Shown here in pieces: positions 1 through 5,036 of a stretch of DNA of 5,036 nt. The position numbers and the translations under genes were made by a program. The number at the start of each line of letters is the position of its first letter. Within the stretch, counting starts at the first letter, position 1. The notes below the pieces were generated by a model. The model saw nothing but the letters and a program-made list of their open reading frames with translations, had not been told where the DNA came from and did no database searches. This stretch comes from Pseudomonadota bacterium. GTDB lineage: Bacteria > Pseudomonadota > Alphaproteobacteria > Sphingomonadales > Sphingomonadaceae. The stretch spans positions 1 to 5,036 of the forward strand of contig JAEWJQ010000113.1 in the NCBI GenBank assembly GCA_023386515.1, in the 5' to 3' direction.

Positions 1-262
1 GATTGTAGCTGTCGGACAGCGCCGCATGCGTCGCCGCGCCGGGGTCGGCGGAGGTCAGCGCGCCGGCGCCGACATCGGCACCCGAACAGAAGGCGCGCCC
101 CGCCCCCTGGATCAGCACCGCCCGCGCCCCGCGCAGATCCGCCAGTGCGGCCGTGACGTCCTCGAACAGCGACGGCGGCGCGGCGTTGATCCGCTCCGGC
201 CGGTTGAGCGTCAGCACGAGCACGTCGCCGCGCCGCTCGATCAGCAATTGGTCGACGGCCAT
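1..262 (-). CDS. Enoyl-CoA hydratase/isomerase (crotonase) family protein, N-terminal part
   Basis: Seen: 87 codons, running off the left edge. Residues 16-26 (VLTLNRPERIN) form the usual first strand and NRPE turn of crotonases. Residues 53-63 (GAGRAFCSGAD) are the family motif whose backbone amides supply the first half of the acyl-CoA oxyanion hole. The general acid/base glutamates of hydratases lie further on, outside the window, so hydratase, isomerase and thioesterase-like activities cannot be told apart. The variant NAAPPSLFED after the NRPE turn replaces the common NAL. The start at 262 is chosen because a GGGAGAGG ribosome site lies 5 nt upstream. An in-frame ATG at 289 would add nine residues but has no such site. 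It follows mce on the same strand after 97 nt in which I see no terminator, so it is probably part of the same acyl-CoA operon. Family assignment is firm; substrate is unknown. Confidence 0.88.
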   Translation of the reverse strand, partial: MAVDQLLIERRGDVLVLTLNRPERINAAPPSLFEDVTAALADLRGARAVLIQGAGRAFCSGADVGAGALTSADPGAATHAALSDSYN

Positions 263-267
263 GTCCG

Positions 268-275
268 CCTCTCCC
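268..275 (-). promoter_or_regulatory. Ribosome binding site of the crotonase gene
   Basis: GGGAGAGG on the minus strand, 5 nt before the ATG at 262. It favours this start over the in-frame ATG at 289, whose upstream sequence is pyrimidine-rich and has no purine tract. Confidence 0.6.
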
Positions 276-359
276 TCGTCTCTCAGCATCGCGGAGGGAA
301 CGTGCCCGTCCGCATCGTTGCGAGGGCCATGGACCGGCGGGGCGCGCGGTTCAAGGGGA

Positions 360-785
360 TCAGCCGTGATGGTCCCCGCGCGGGCTTTCCATCAGTTCGA
401 CCAGCATCCCGCCCATGTCGCGCGGGTGCAGGAAGACGATCGGCGTGCCGTGCGCACCGATCCGCGGCTCGCCGAGCACGGTCGCGCCCTTCGCCTTGAG
501 GGCGGCGACGGCGGCGTGAATGTCGGGTACCTCGAAGCAGACATGATGCTGCCCACCCGCCGGGTTCTTCTTCAGAAACCCCGCGATCGGCGAGCTGTCG
601 TCATAGGGCTCGATCAGCTCGATCTGGGTGTTGGGCGTGTCGATGAAGCACACCTTGACGCCCTGCGCGGGCAGGTCGAACGGCTCGCCGATCGTCGTCG
701 CTCCGAGCAGAATACGGTAGGTCTCGATCGACCGGGCGATCGACGGCGTCGCGACGCCCACATGGTTGAGGCGGCCCAGGGTCAT
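360..785 (-). CDS. mce: Methylmalonyl-CoA epimerase
   Basis: Interconverts (S)- and (R)-methylmalonyl-CoA, linking propionyl-CoA carboxylase to the B12-dependent mutase; a cytosolic, metal-dependent enzyme of the vicinal-oxygen-chelate (glyoxalase) superfamily. Seen: 141 residues, a normal family length, with two beta-alpha-beta-beta-beta repeats. The first begins RLNHVGVAT (residues 5-13), the second GGQHHVCFEV (77-86). Likely metal ligands by comparison with the Propionibacterium enzyme are His8, Glu56 (in QIELIEP; that enzyme has Gln here), His81 and Glu130 (in MLVELME). FLHPRDMGG (118-126) is the typical stretch before the last ligand. The start lies 8 nt after the stop of the upstream coiled-coil gene. 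The only plausible ribosome site is GAGG about 13 nt upstream, so translation may depend partly on coupling to the upstream gene. The nearby pccB supports the assignment strongly. Confidence 0.95.
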   Translation of the reverse strand: MTLGRLNHVGVATPSIARSIETYRILLGATTIGEPFDLPAQGVKVCFIDTPNTQIELIEPYDDSSPIAGFLKKNPAGGQHHVCFEVPDIHAAVAALKAKGATVLGEPRIGAHGTPIVFLHPRDMGGMLVELMESPRGDHHG

Positions 786-793
786 CTAATTGG

Positions 794-1006
794 TCAATCC
801 TCGATCCGCCGTTGCCGCGTCGCCATCGCGGCGCCTTCGATCACACCTTCGAGTCGGCTGACGCGGTCGCGCAATGCGGCGTGCGCCTCGGCGAGGGCGG
901 CCAGCCGACCGCTCTGATTGGTAGCCATATCCCTGAGCTGGCGAACGTCTTCTTGCAGCAGAAGGACGTTACGAAGCGCCTTCATGGTCTCGCCGAGCAA
1001 GCTCAT
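794..1006 (-). CDS. Small coiled-coil protein of unknown function, second gene of an overlapping pair
   Basis: I do not recognise this 70-residue protein. Seen: an almost unbroken 3-4 heptad pattern from Val14 to Ile56 (V14, L17, V21, L24, A28, Q31, L35, L38, H42, L45, V49, L52, I56) with many Arg, Glu and Asp between, as in a parallel dimeric or trimeric coiled coil. Polar Q31 and H42 at core positions could set register or partner choice. The C-terminus (MATRQRRIED) is basic then acidic. There is no signal peptide or membrane segment. Its ATG overlaps the TGA of the gene before it (ATGA), and AAGGAG lies 7 nt upstream at 1014-1019, so both direct initiation and coupling are available. An in-frame ATG at 985 would drop only seven residues. 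Inference: it acts together with the ribbon-helix-helix-like protein encoded just upstream, perhaps binding its helical tail. It does not resemble toxin families known to me. Confidence 0.72.
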   Translation of the reverse strand: MSLLGETMKALRNVLLLQEDVRQLRDMATNQSGRLAALAEAHAALRDRVSRLEGVIEGAAMATRQRRIED

Positions 1007-1293
1007 GCGCCTGCTCCTTCGCCGGCAAGAACCGCATCAACGACGGCGTTTGCGCGGCCGATGCTCGCGATCGCTTCCTTGATGTCGGCACGCATCCGCG
1101 GAACGGCGGCGTTCACTTCACGAACAAGCGTCGCCAGCTGCTGCTCGTCCTCATCCGCGGTGGCTTGCGCGATGTAGATAGCCGACGCCTCGCGCACGAC
1201 ATGACCAACGGATTTGCCCTGGCTCGCCGCAAATGCGTCGAGTGACGCCTTGTGCTCGGGGGTGGTCAGAAAGGTCACGCGTTCAGTCTGCAT
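1003..1293 (-). CDS. Small ribbon-helix-helix-like (CopG/Arc-type) protein with helical C-terminal tail
   Basis: Seen: 96 residues. The N-terminus fits a ribbon-helix-helix DNA-binding fold: a short alternating strand (ERVTFLTT, 4-11), a helix starting at PEHKASLDAF (12-21), a turn around SQGKSV (24-29) and a second helix (GHVVREASAIYIA, 30-42). Residues about 46-90 form an amphipathic, charged helix with leucine, valine and isoleucine at heptad-like spacing (LATLVREV, then IKEAIASI), probably for oligomerisation. The start is supported by a strong AAGGAGG site, 6 nt upstream at 1300-1306. The gene overlaps the following coiled-coil gene by ATGA and has its own candidate promoter and inverted repeat just upstream. 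Known of the fold: such proteins are usually dimeric repressors or antitoxins that bind their own promoter. Inference: an autoregulator of the small-gene pair. I cannot name a family, and no catalytic toxin is visible beside it. Confidence 0.75.
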   Translation of the reverse strand: MQTERVTFLTTPEHKASLDAFAASQGKSVGHVVREASAIYIAQATADEDEQQLATLVREVNAAVPRMRADIKEAIASIGRANAVVDAVLAGEGAGA

Positions 1294-1306
1294 GCAGCGC
1301 CTCCTT

Positions 1307-1325
1307 CACATGACCTTATAATGTG
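1307..1325. repeat. Inverted repeat over the -10 region of the small-gene promoter (candidate operator)
   Basis: CACAT at 1307-1311 and ATGTG at 1321-1325 are perfect inverted copies separated by 9 bp, and the -10 hexamer at 1315-1320 lies in the spacer. A dimeric protein bound here would block RNA polymerase. Placement immediately before a ribbon-helix-helix-like gene is what autoregulation would need, but arms of 5 bp can arise by chance. Confidence 0.35.
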
Positions 1326-1343
1326 CAGGGGCAGGGCTCACAA
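1315..1343 (-). promoter_or_regulatory. Candidate sigma70-type promoter for the small-gene pair and mce
   Basis: On the minus strand, TTGTGA (1343-1338; four of six matches to TTGACA) is followed after exactly 17 bp by TATAAG (1320-1315; five of six matches to TATAAT). The -35 element coincides with the last codon and stop of pccB. Transcription would begin near 1308, giving a leader of about 15 nt that just contains the AAGGAGG ribosome site. AT-rich hexamers are scarce in this GC-rich window, so the match stands out. It would let the small genes, mce and the crotonase gene be expressed apart from pccB. Confidence 0.5.
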
Positions 1344-2864
1344 CGGAATATTGTCGTGCTTCTTCCAGGGGTTCTCCAGCGCCTTGTTCTTGAGCTTGCG
1401 CAGCCCCAGCGCGATCCGCCGCCGAGTGGAATGCGGCTGGATCACCTCGTCGATGAAGCCCTTGCTCGCGGCCACGAACGGATTGGCGAAGCGCGCTTCA
1501 TACTCGGCCGTGCGTTCGGCGATTTCTTCCGGCGTCCGGCCGCGGAAGATGATCTCGACCGCGCCCTTGGCGCCCATCACCGCGATCTCGGCGGTCGGCC
1601 AGGCGTAGTTGAGGTCGCCGCGCAGATGCTTCGACGCCATCACGTCATAGGCGCCGCCATAGGCCTTGCGCGTGATGACGGTGATCTTGGGCACGGTCGC
1701 CTCGGCATAGGCGAACAGCAATTTGGCGCCATGCTTGATGATGCCGTTATGCTCCTGCGCCGTGCCAGGCAGGAAGCCGGGCACGTCGACGAAGGTCACG
1801 ATCGGAATGTCGAACGCATCGCAGAAGCGGACGAAGCGCGCCGCCTTCTTCGATGAATTGATGTCGAGCACGCCGGCCAGCACCATCGGCTGGTTGGCGA
1901 CGATACCGACGGTGCGCCCCTCGATCCGGCCGAAGCCGCAGATGATGTTGGCGGCATGCGCCGGCTGGATCTCGAAGAAGTCGCCCTCGTCGACGGTCTT
2001 TCGGATCAGCTCGTGCATGTCGTACGGCTGATTGGCATTGGCCGGAACCAGCGTGTCGAGGCTCGGCTCGATCCGGTCCCAGGCGTCGGCGGTCGGCCGC
2101 TCCGGCGCCGCCTCGCGATTCGACGCTGGCAGGAAGTCGATGAAGTCGCGCGCGGCGAGCAGCGTCTCGATATCGTCCTCGAAGGCGACGTCGGCGACGC
2201 TGGTCTTGGTGGTGTGCGTCACCGCGCCGCCCAGCGCCTCCTGCGTCACCACCTCGTTGGTCACCGTTTTCACCACGTCAGGACCGGTGACGAACATGTA
2301 GCTTGAATCCTTCACCATGAAGATGAAGTCGGTCATCGCCGGCGAATAGACCGCGCCTCCCGCGCACGGCCCCATGATCAGGCTGAGCTGCGGCACAACG
2401 CCCGAGGCCAGCACGTTGCGCTGGAACACCTCGGCATAGCCGCCAAGGCTCGCCACGCCCTCCTGGATGCGCGCGCCGCCGCTGTCGTTGAGCCCGATCA
2501 CGGGCGCACCGACCTTCATCGCCATGTCCATGATCTTGCAGATCTTCTGCGCGTGCCGTTCGGACAGCGAGCCGCCGAACACGGTGAAGTCCTGGCTGAA
2601 CACGAACACCAGCCGGCCGTTGATCGTGCCCGATCCGGTAACCACGCCGTCGCCCGGGATGACCTGCTCCGCCATGCCGAAGTCGACGCAATTGTGCTCG
2701 ACGAACATGTCGACCTCTTCGAAACTGCCCTCGTCGAGCAGCACGTCGAGCCGCTCGCGCGCGGTCAGCTTGCCCTTGGCATGCTGCGCGGCGACGCGCT
2801 TCTCGCCACCGCCCATCCGTGCAGCTTCACGACGACGTTCGAGTTCCTGGATGGTCGATGACAT
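1338..2864 (-). CDS. pccB: Propionyl-CoA carboxylase beta subunit (carboxyltransferase)
   Basis: Transfers CO2 from carboxybiotin, carried by the alpha subunit, to propionyl-CoA to give (S)-methylmalonyl-CoA; cytosolic, in an alpha6-beta6 complex in characterised relatives. Seen: 508 residues, the usual full length. The N-terminal carboxyltransferase domain (about 25-270) includes [13 protein letters not shown] (32-44), [13 protein letters not shown] (93-105), [11 protein letters not shown] (126-136) and the oxyanion-hole segment [11 protein letters not shown] (165-175). The C-terminal domain (about 280-500) includes [13 protein letters not shown] (359-371) and [10 protein letters not shown] (400-409). 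Asp407 falls where Streptomyces PccB has the aspartate linked to propionyl- rather than acetyl-CoA preference (Asp422, from memory). The C-terminal [11 protein letters not shown] is typical of this subgroup. The start has a strong GGAGGA site 6 nt upstream (2871-2876). It is the first gene of the leftward cluster and has a candidate promoter at 2944-2972. A methylcrotonyl- or acetyl-CoA enzyme is less likely given mce downstream. Confidence 0.96.
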   Translation of the reverse strand: MSSTIQELERRREAARMGGGEKRVAAQHAKGKLTARERLDVLLDEGSFEEVDMFVEHNCVDFGMAEQVIPGDGVVTGSGTINGRLVFVFSQDFTVFGGSLSERHAQKICKIMDMAMKVGAPVIGLNDSGGARIQEGVASLGGYAEVFQRNVLASGVVPQLSLIMGPCAGGAVYSPAMTDFIFMVKDSSYMFVTGPDVVKTVTNEVVTQEALGGAVTHTTKTSVADVAFEDDIETLLAARDFIDFLPASNREAAPERPTADAWDRIEPSLDTLVPANANQPYDMHELIRKTVDEGDFFEIQPAHAANIICGFGRIEGRTVGIVANQPMVLAGVLDINSSKKAARFVRFCDAFDIPIVTFVDVPGFLPGTAQEHNGIIKHGAKLLFAYAEATVPKITVITRKAYGGAYDVMASKHLRGDLNYAWPTAEIAVMGAKGAVEIIFRGRTPEEIAERTAEYEARFANPFVAASKGFIDEVIQPHSTRRRIALGLRKLKNKALENPWKKHDNIPL

Positions 2865-2943
2865 GGCCTCTCCTCCCCGTTGTATCGGCCGCGCGACGGA
2901 TCGCGGGCGCCAGCCGGGGTGTCCGGTTCAACAGCGGCGGCAA

Positions 2944-2972
2944 GCTATAGGTTCGGCGCCAGGGCCTCGCAA
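2944..2972 (-). promoter_or_regulatory. Candidate sigma70-type promoter of pccB
   Basis: On the minus strand, TTGCGA (2972-2967) and TATAGC (2949-2944) are separated by exactly 17 bp; each matches four of six consensus positions. Transcription would begin near 2937, leaving a 5' leader of roughly 70 nt before the pccB ATG. I see no other AT-rich hexamer pair this well spaced in the divergent intergenic region. Confidence 0.5.
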
Positions 2973-3012
2973 GGCGGCTTCGCCCCCCCGGCCCGGCCGC
3001 CTCCTGTACCGT

Positions 3013-3022
3013 CACGGCCGTG
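3013..3022. promoter_or_regulatory. Perfect 10-bp palindrome in the divergent intergenic region (candidate operator)
   Basis: CACGGCCGTG reads the same on both strands. Flanking bases extend the symmetry imperfectly: CGT to the left (3010-3012) mirrors ACG to the right (3025-3027), offset by two bases. It sits between the pccB promoter and the receptor start, about 40 bp upstream of the pccB -35 element, where one regulator could act on both genes. GC-rich palindromes are fairly common in such DNA, so this is only a candidate. Confidence 0.3.
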
Positions 3023-3126
3023 TAACGAAGCCTGTCTAGCCGCCCGGCAGCCGGTCGCGTCGCCACCGGCAACCATCATGCCGATCGGCCCTGCGGACGG
3101 GTACGACGGCTGCCGGGGGGCATGAC

Positions 3127-5036
3127 ATGATCGATTGGGTTCACGCGACCGCACGTCGCCGGATTATCGCCGCTTCGTTGGCCGGCGCCGCCATCTGGGC
3201 GCCGCCCGCACTGGCGCAGACCGCCAGTCCAGGGAACCCGGGCGCGGCGCAGGATGCCGCAACTCCCGCACCGTCGACGAACGACGAGGACACGCGCGAC
3301 ATCACCGTCGTGGCGCGCAAGACCAGCGAGAACGTGCAGGAAGTCCCGATCCCGGTGACGGTGATCGGCACCGCCACGCTGACCCGGCAAAACCTCACCA
3401 ATTTCACCAACTTCCAGTTCAAGATCCCGGCCTTCTCGGTCTATCTGACCAATCCGAAGCAGCTCAACCTCGGCATCCGCGGCATCGGCAACAACGGCTT
3501 CAACACCGACGGCATCGACGGGTCCGTCGGCGTCTTCGTCGACGGCGTCTACACCGGCCGGCAGGGCATGGTGTCGAACGACTTCAACGACCTTGCCGAT
3601 GTCGAGGTGCTGCGCGGGCCGCAGGGGACGCTGTTCGGCAAGAACACCACCGCCGGGGCGGTGCTGATCAACACGCTGAAGCCCAGCTTCACGCCCGGAG
3701 CGACGGCCGAGGCGAGCACCGGTAATTTCGGCTTCACCGAGATCAAGGGCAGCGCCACGGGCCCGCTGGTCGACGGGCTGCTCGCGCTGCGCCTGTCGGC
3801 CTTCTACAGCGATCGCGACGGGACCTACCGCAACCTCTACAACAACCGATATCAGAATGCGCGCCAGGGATCGGGCGTGCGCGGCCAGCTGCTCGCAACG
3901 CCGGCCGACGACCTCAGCATCCGCCTGATCGGCACGCACGCGCGCCAATCCTTTCCCACCATCTCGCCGGTGATCCTGTCGATCTACAATCCCGCGGCCC
4001 TTCAGGCGCGAATGGCGGCGGCGGGCTATACGCTCAACACGGGCACCGCGAGCAACCGGTTGATCAACATCGATGGCCGGCTCGACGCACGCACCAGTCT
4101 GGATAGCGCCAGCGGCCAGATCGACTGGTCGCCCGGCGACCTCGGCACCTTCACGTCGATCACCGGCTGGCAACGGTGGAGCTGCTTCACCAACAACGAC
4201 AACGATTACACGCAGCTCGACGCGATCACCGATTATGGCTCGTGCAACGTCGAGCGGCAGGTCTCGCAGGAACTGCGCTGGGAGACGCCGCGCGGCCGCG
4301 TGGTAGAGATGACGTTCGGCGCCTTCCTCAGCCGCCAGCGGCTGCAGGTCGATTCGCGCATCCGCTTCGGACGCCAATATAATATTTGGGCGGCCAATCC
4401 GTCGACCACCGCCTTTCCGACGACCGGCGGCCGCAGCTGGGCGCAGGGCGCCTATGCCGACCGCGTCGCCGGCTTCGGCATCCGCAGCCAGGCGGTCTTC
4501 CACACCGATACGGAGGCACTGTTCGGCAACGCCACCTGGCACCCCGATGCCGCACGCCGGCTGGCCTTCGACATCGGCCTGCGCCAGACCTGGGAACGGC
4601 GGTCGCAGACCTACAACGGCGTCGTCGCCGCCAACCTCGGCAATCTCAGCAGCGCGCAGATCCGCGCGCTGTCGCCCGCGGGCGCCAATGCGCAGCTGGG
4701 GCAGGTCGATACCAGCCTGACGGATCGCGCCCTGTCCGGCGAGGCGGGCGTCAGCTATCAGGCGGGGCGCGACGTCTTCGTCTACGGTAAATATGCGCGC
4801 GGCAACAAATCGGCGGGCTTCAATCTGCTGCCCTACAACAGCAGCAATCCCGACAGCGGCGTCGCCTCGGCGATCGCGCTCGGCGCGGCGCAGACCGTCA
4901 AGGGCGAAACAGCCGACAATTTCGAGGCGGGCATCAAGTCGCTGTTCCTCGACCGACGCATTCTCCTCAACCTCACCGCCTTCCACACCAAGGTCCGCAA
5001 CTATCAGGCGAACCAGGCGGTCGGCGTCGGCAACAC
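3127..5036 (+). CDS. TonB-dependent outer-membrane receptor, C-terminus beyond the window
   Basis: An outer-membrane beta-barrel that imports a scarce ligand using TonB/ExbBD energy. Seen: 636 complete codons, open at the right edge. Residues 1-30 are a signal peptide (RRR at 10-12, hydrophobic core, cleavage after ALA30). A low-complexity linker rich in Ala and Pro leads to a TonB-box-like ITVVAR (59-64). The plug follows, with NVQEVPIPVTVI (69-80), VFVDGVYTGRQG and VEVLRGPQGTLFGKNTTAGAV (159-179, a classic plug signature). The barrel begins near 190 and includes YGKYARGNKSAGFN (553-566), typical of the sphingomonad iron-complex-like receptors. Relatives are usually about 700-800 residues, so perhaps 100-150 residues are missing. 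ATG 3127 is the first start in frame after a stop at 3037-3039. Its ribosome site is poor, only a G6 run 6 nt upstream (3115-3120). The ligand cannot be read from sequence. It is divergent from pccB and no iron-uptake gene is visible. Confidence 0.93.
   Translation, partial: MIDWVHATARRRIIAASLAGAAIWAPPALAQTASPGNPGAAQDAATPAPSTNDEDTRDITVVARKTSENVQEVPIPVTVIGTATLTRQNLTNFTNFQFKIPAFSVYLTNPKQLNLGIRGIGNNGFNTDGIDGSVGVFVDGVYTGRQGMVSNDFNDLADVEVLRGPQGTLFGKNTTAGAVLINTLKPSFTPGATAEASTGNFGFTEIKGSATGPLVDGLLALRLSAFYSDRDGTYRNLYNNRYQNARQGSGVRGQLLATPADDLSIRLIGTHARQSFPTISPVILSIYNPAALQARMAAAGYTLNTGTASNRLINIDGRLDARTSLDSASGQIDWSPGDLGTFTSITGWQRWSCFTNNDNDYTQLDAITDYGSCNVERQVSQELRWETPRGRVVEMTFGAFLSRQRLQVDSRIRFGRQYNIWAANPSTTAFPTTGGRSWAQGAYADRVAGFGIRSQAVFHTDTEALFGNATWHPDAARRLAFDIGLRQTWERRSQTYNGVVAANLGNLSSAQIRALSPAGANAQLGQVDTSLTDRALSGEAGVSYQAGRDVFVYGKYARGNKSAGFNLLPYNSSNPDSGVASAIALGAAQTVKGETADNFEAGIKSLFLDRRILLNLTAFHTKVRNYQANQAVGVGN

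Noticed and set aside
263..359. Terminator or small RNA in the 97-bp gap between mce and the crotonase gene
   Set aside because: Only weak GC-rich pairing, with no strong stem followed by a T run on the transcribed strand.
26..917. Two overlapping plus-strand open frames (26-499 and 153-917)
   Set aside because: They run antisense to the crotonase gene, mce and the coiled-coil gene. Their products are Arg/Ala-rich without domains, while the minus-strand frames show clear family motifs.
794..1293. Classical type II toxin-antitoxin pair
   Set aside because: The first protein could be an antitoxin by fold, but the 70-residue partner is a bare coiled coil without RelE, PIN, MazF or similar catalytic motifs, so I do not call it a toxin-antitoxin system.
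2278..2691. Minus-strand 137-codon open frame inside pccB
   Set aside because: It is a shifted-frame reading of intact pccB, giving Arg/Gly-rich sequence with no family signature. pccB itself is uninterrupted, so it is not a frameshift remnant.
2983..2989. C7 run (and G6 at 3115-3120) as phase-variable tracts
   Set aside because: Both are short and intergenic, and runs of this length are common in GC-rich DNA. Nothing shows length variation.
2865..3126. Cobalamin riboswitch before the receptor or pccB, considered because the pathway uses a B12-dependent mutase
   Set aside because: I see no B12-box-like conserved core in either direction, and the pccB leader of about 70 nt is too short for one.
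3076..4986. A 636-codon open frame on the minus strand opposite the receptor gene
   Set aside because: Its translation is low-complexity, rich in Arg, Gly, Ala, Val and Asp, with no recognisable domain. The opposite strand encodes an unmistakable receptor. Long antisense frames are expected in GC-rich genes with biased third positions.

Overview
The window is about 5 kb of GC-rich bacterial DNA. GC-rich third codon positions, the protein sequences, and a large outer-membrane TonB-dependent receptor beside acyl-CoA metabolism genes all suggest an alphaproteobacterium, most likely a sphingomonad (order Sphingomonadales). That placement is inference from sequence style, not from a marker gene.

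Layout: positions 1 to 2864 hold a leftward (minus-strand) gene cluster. In transcription order it is pccB (propionyl-CoA carboxylase beta subunit, 2864-1338), a 96-residue protein with a ribbon-helix-helix-like N-terminus (1293-1003), a 70-residue coiled-coil protein overlapping it by ATGA (1006-794), mce (methylmalonyl-CoA epimerase, 785-360), and the N-terminal 87 codons of a crotonase-family enoyl-CoA hydratase/isomerase (262 to beyond the left edge). A 262-bp divergent intergenic region (2865-3126) carries a good sigma70-type promoter for pccB and a perfect 10-bp palindrome. From 3127 rightwards runs a plus-strand TonB-dependent receptor that continues past the right edge.

Function: PccB (with a biotinylated alpha subunit not in the window) makes (S)-methylmalonyl-CoA from propionyl-CoA, and Mce converts it to the (R) epimer for a B12-dependent mutase giving succinyl-CoA. 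The cluster is therefore the propionyl-CoA assimilation route used for odd-chain or branched substrates. The mutase and pccA are expected beyond the left edge but are not seen. The crotonase-like protein may serve a neighbouring acyl-CoA oxidation step.

The least explained part is the overlapping small-gene pair between the two pathway genes. It has its own well-formed promoter (TTGTGA, 17-bp spacer, TATAAG) starting at the pccB stop codon, with an inverted repeat across the -10 element. This looks like an autoregulated module inside a metabolic operon. I do not recognise the function of the pair.
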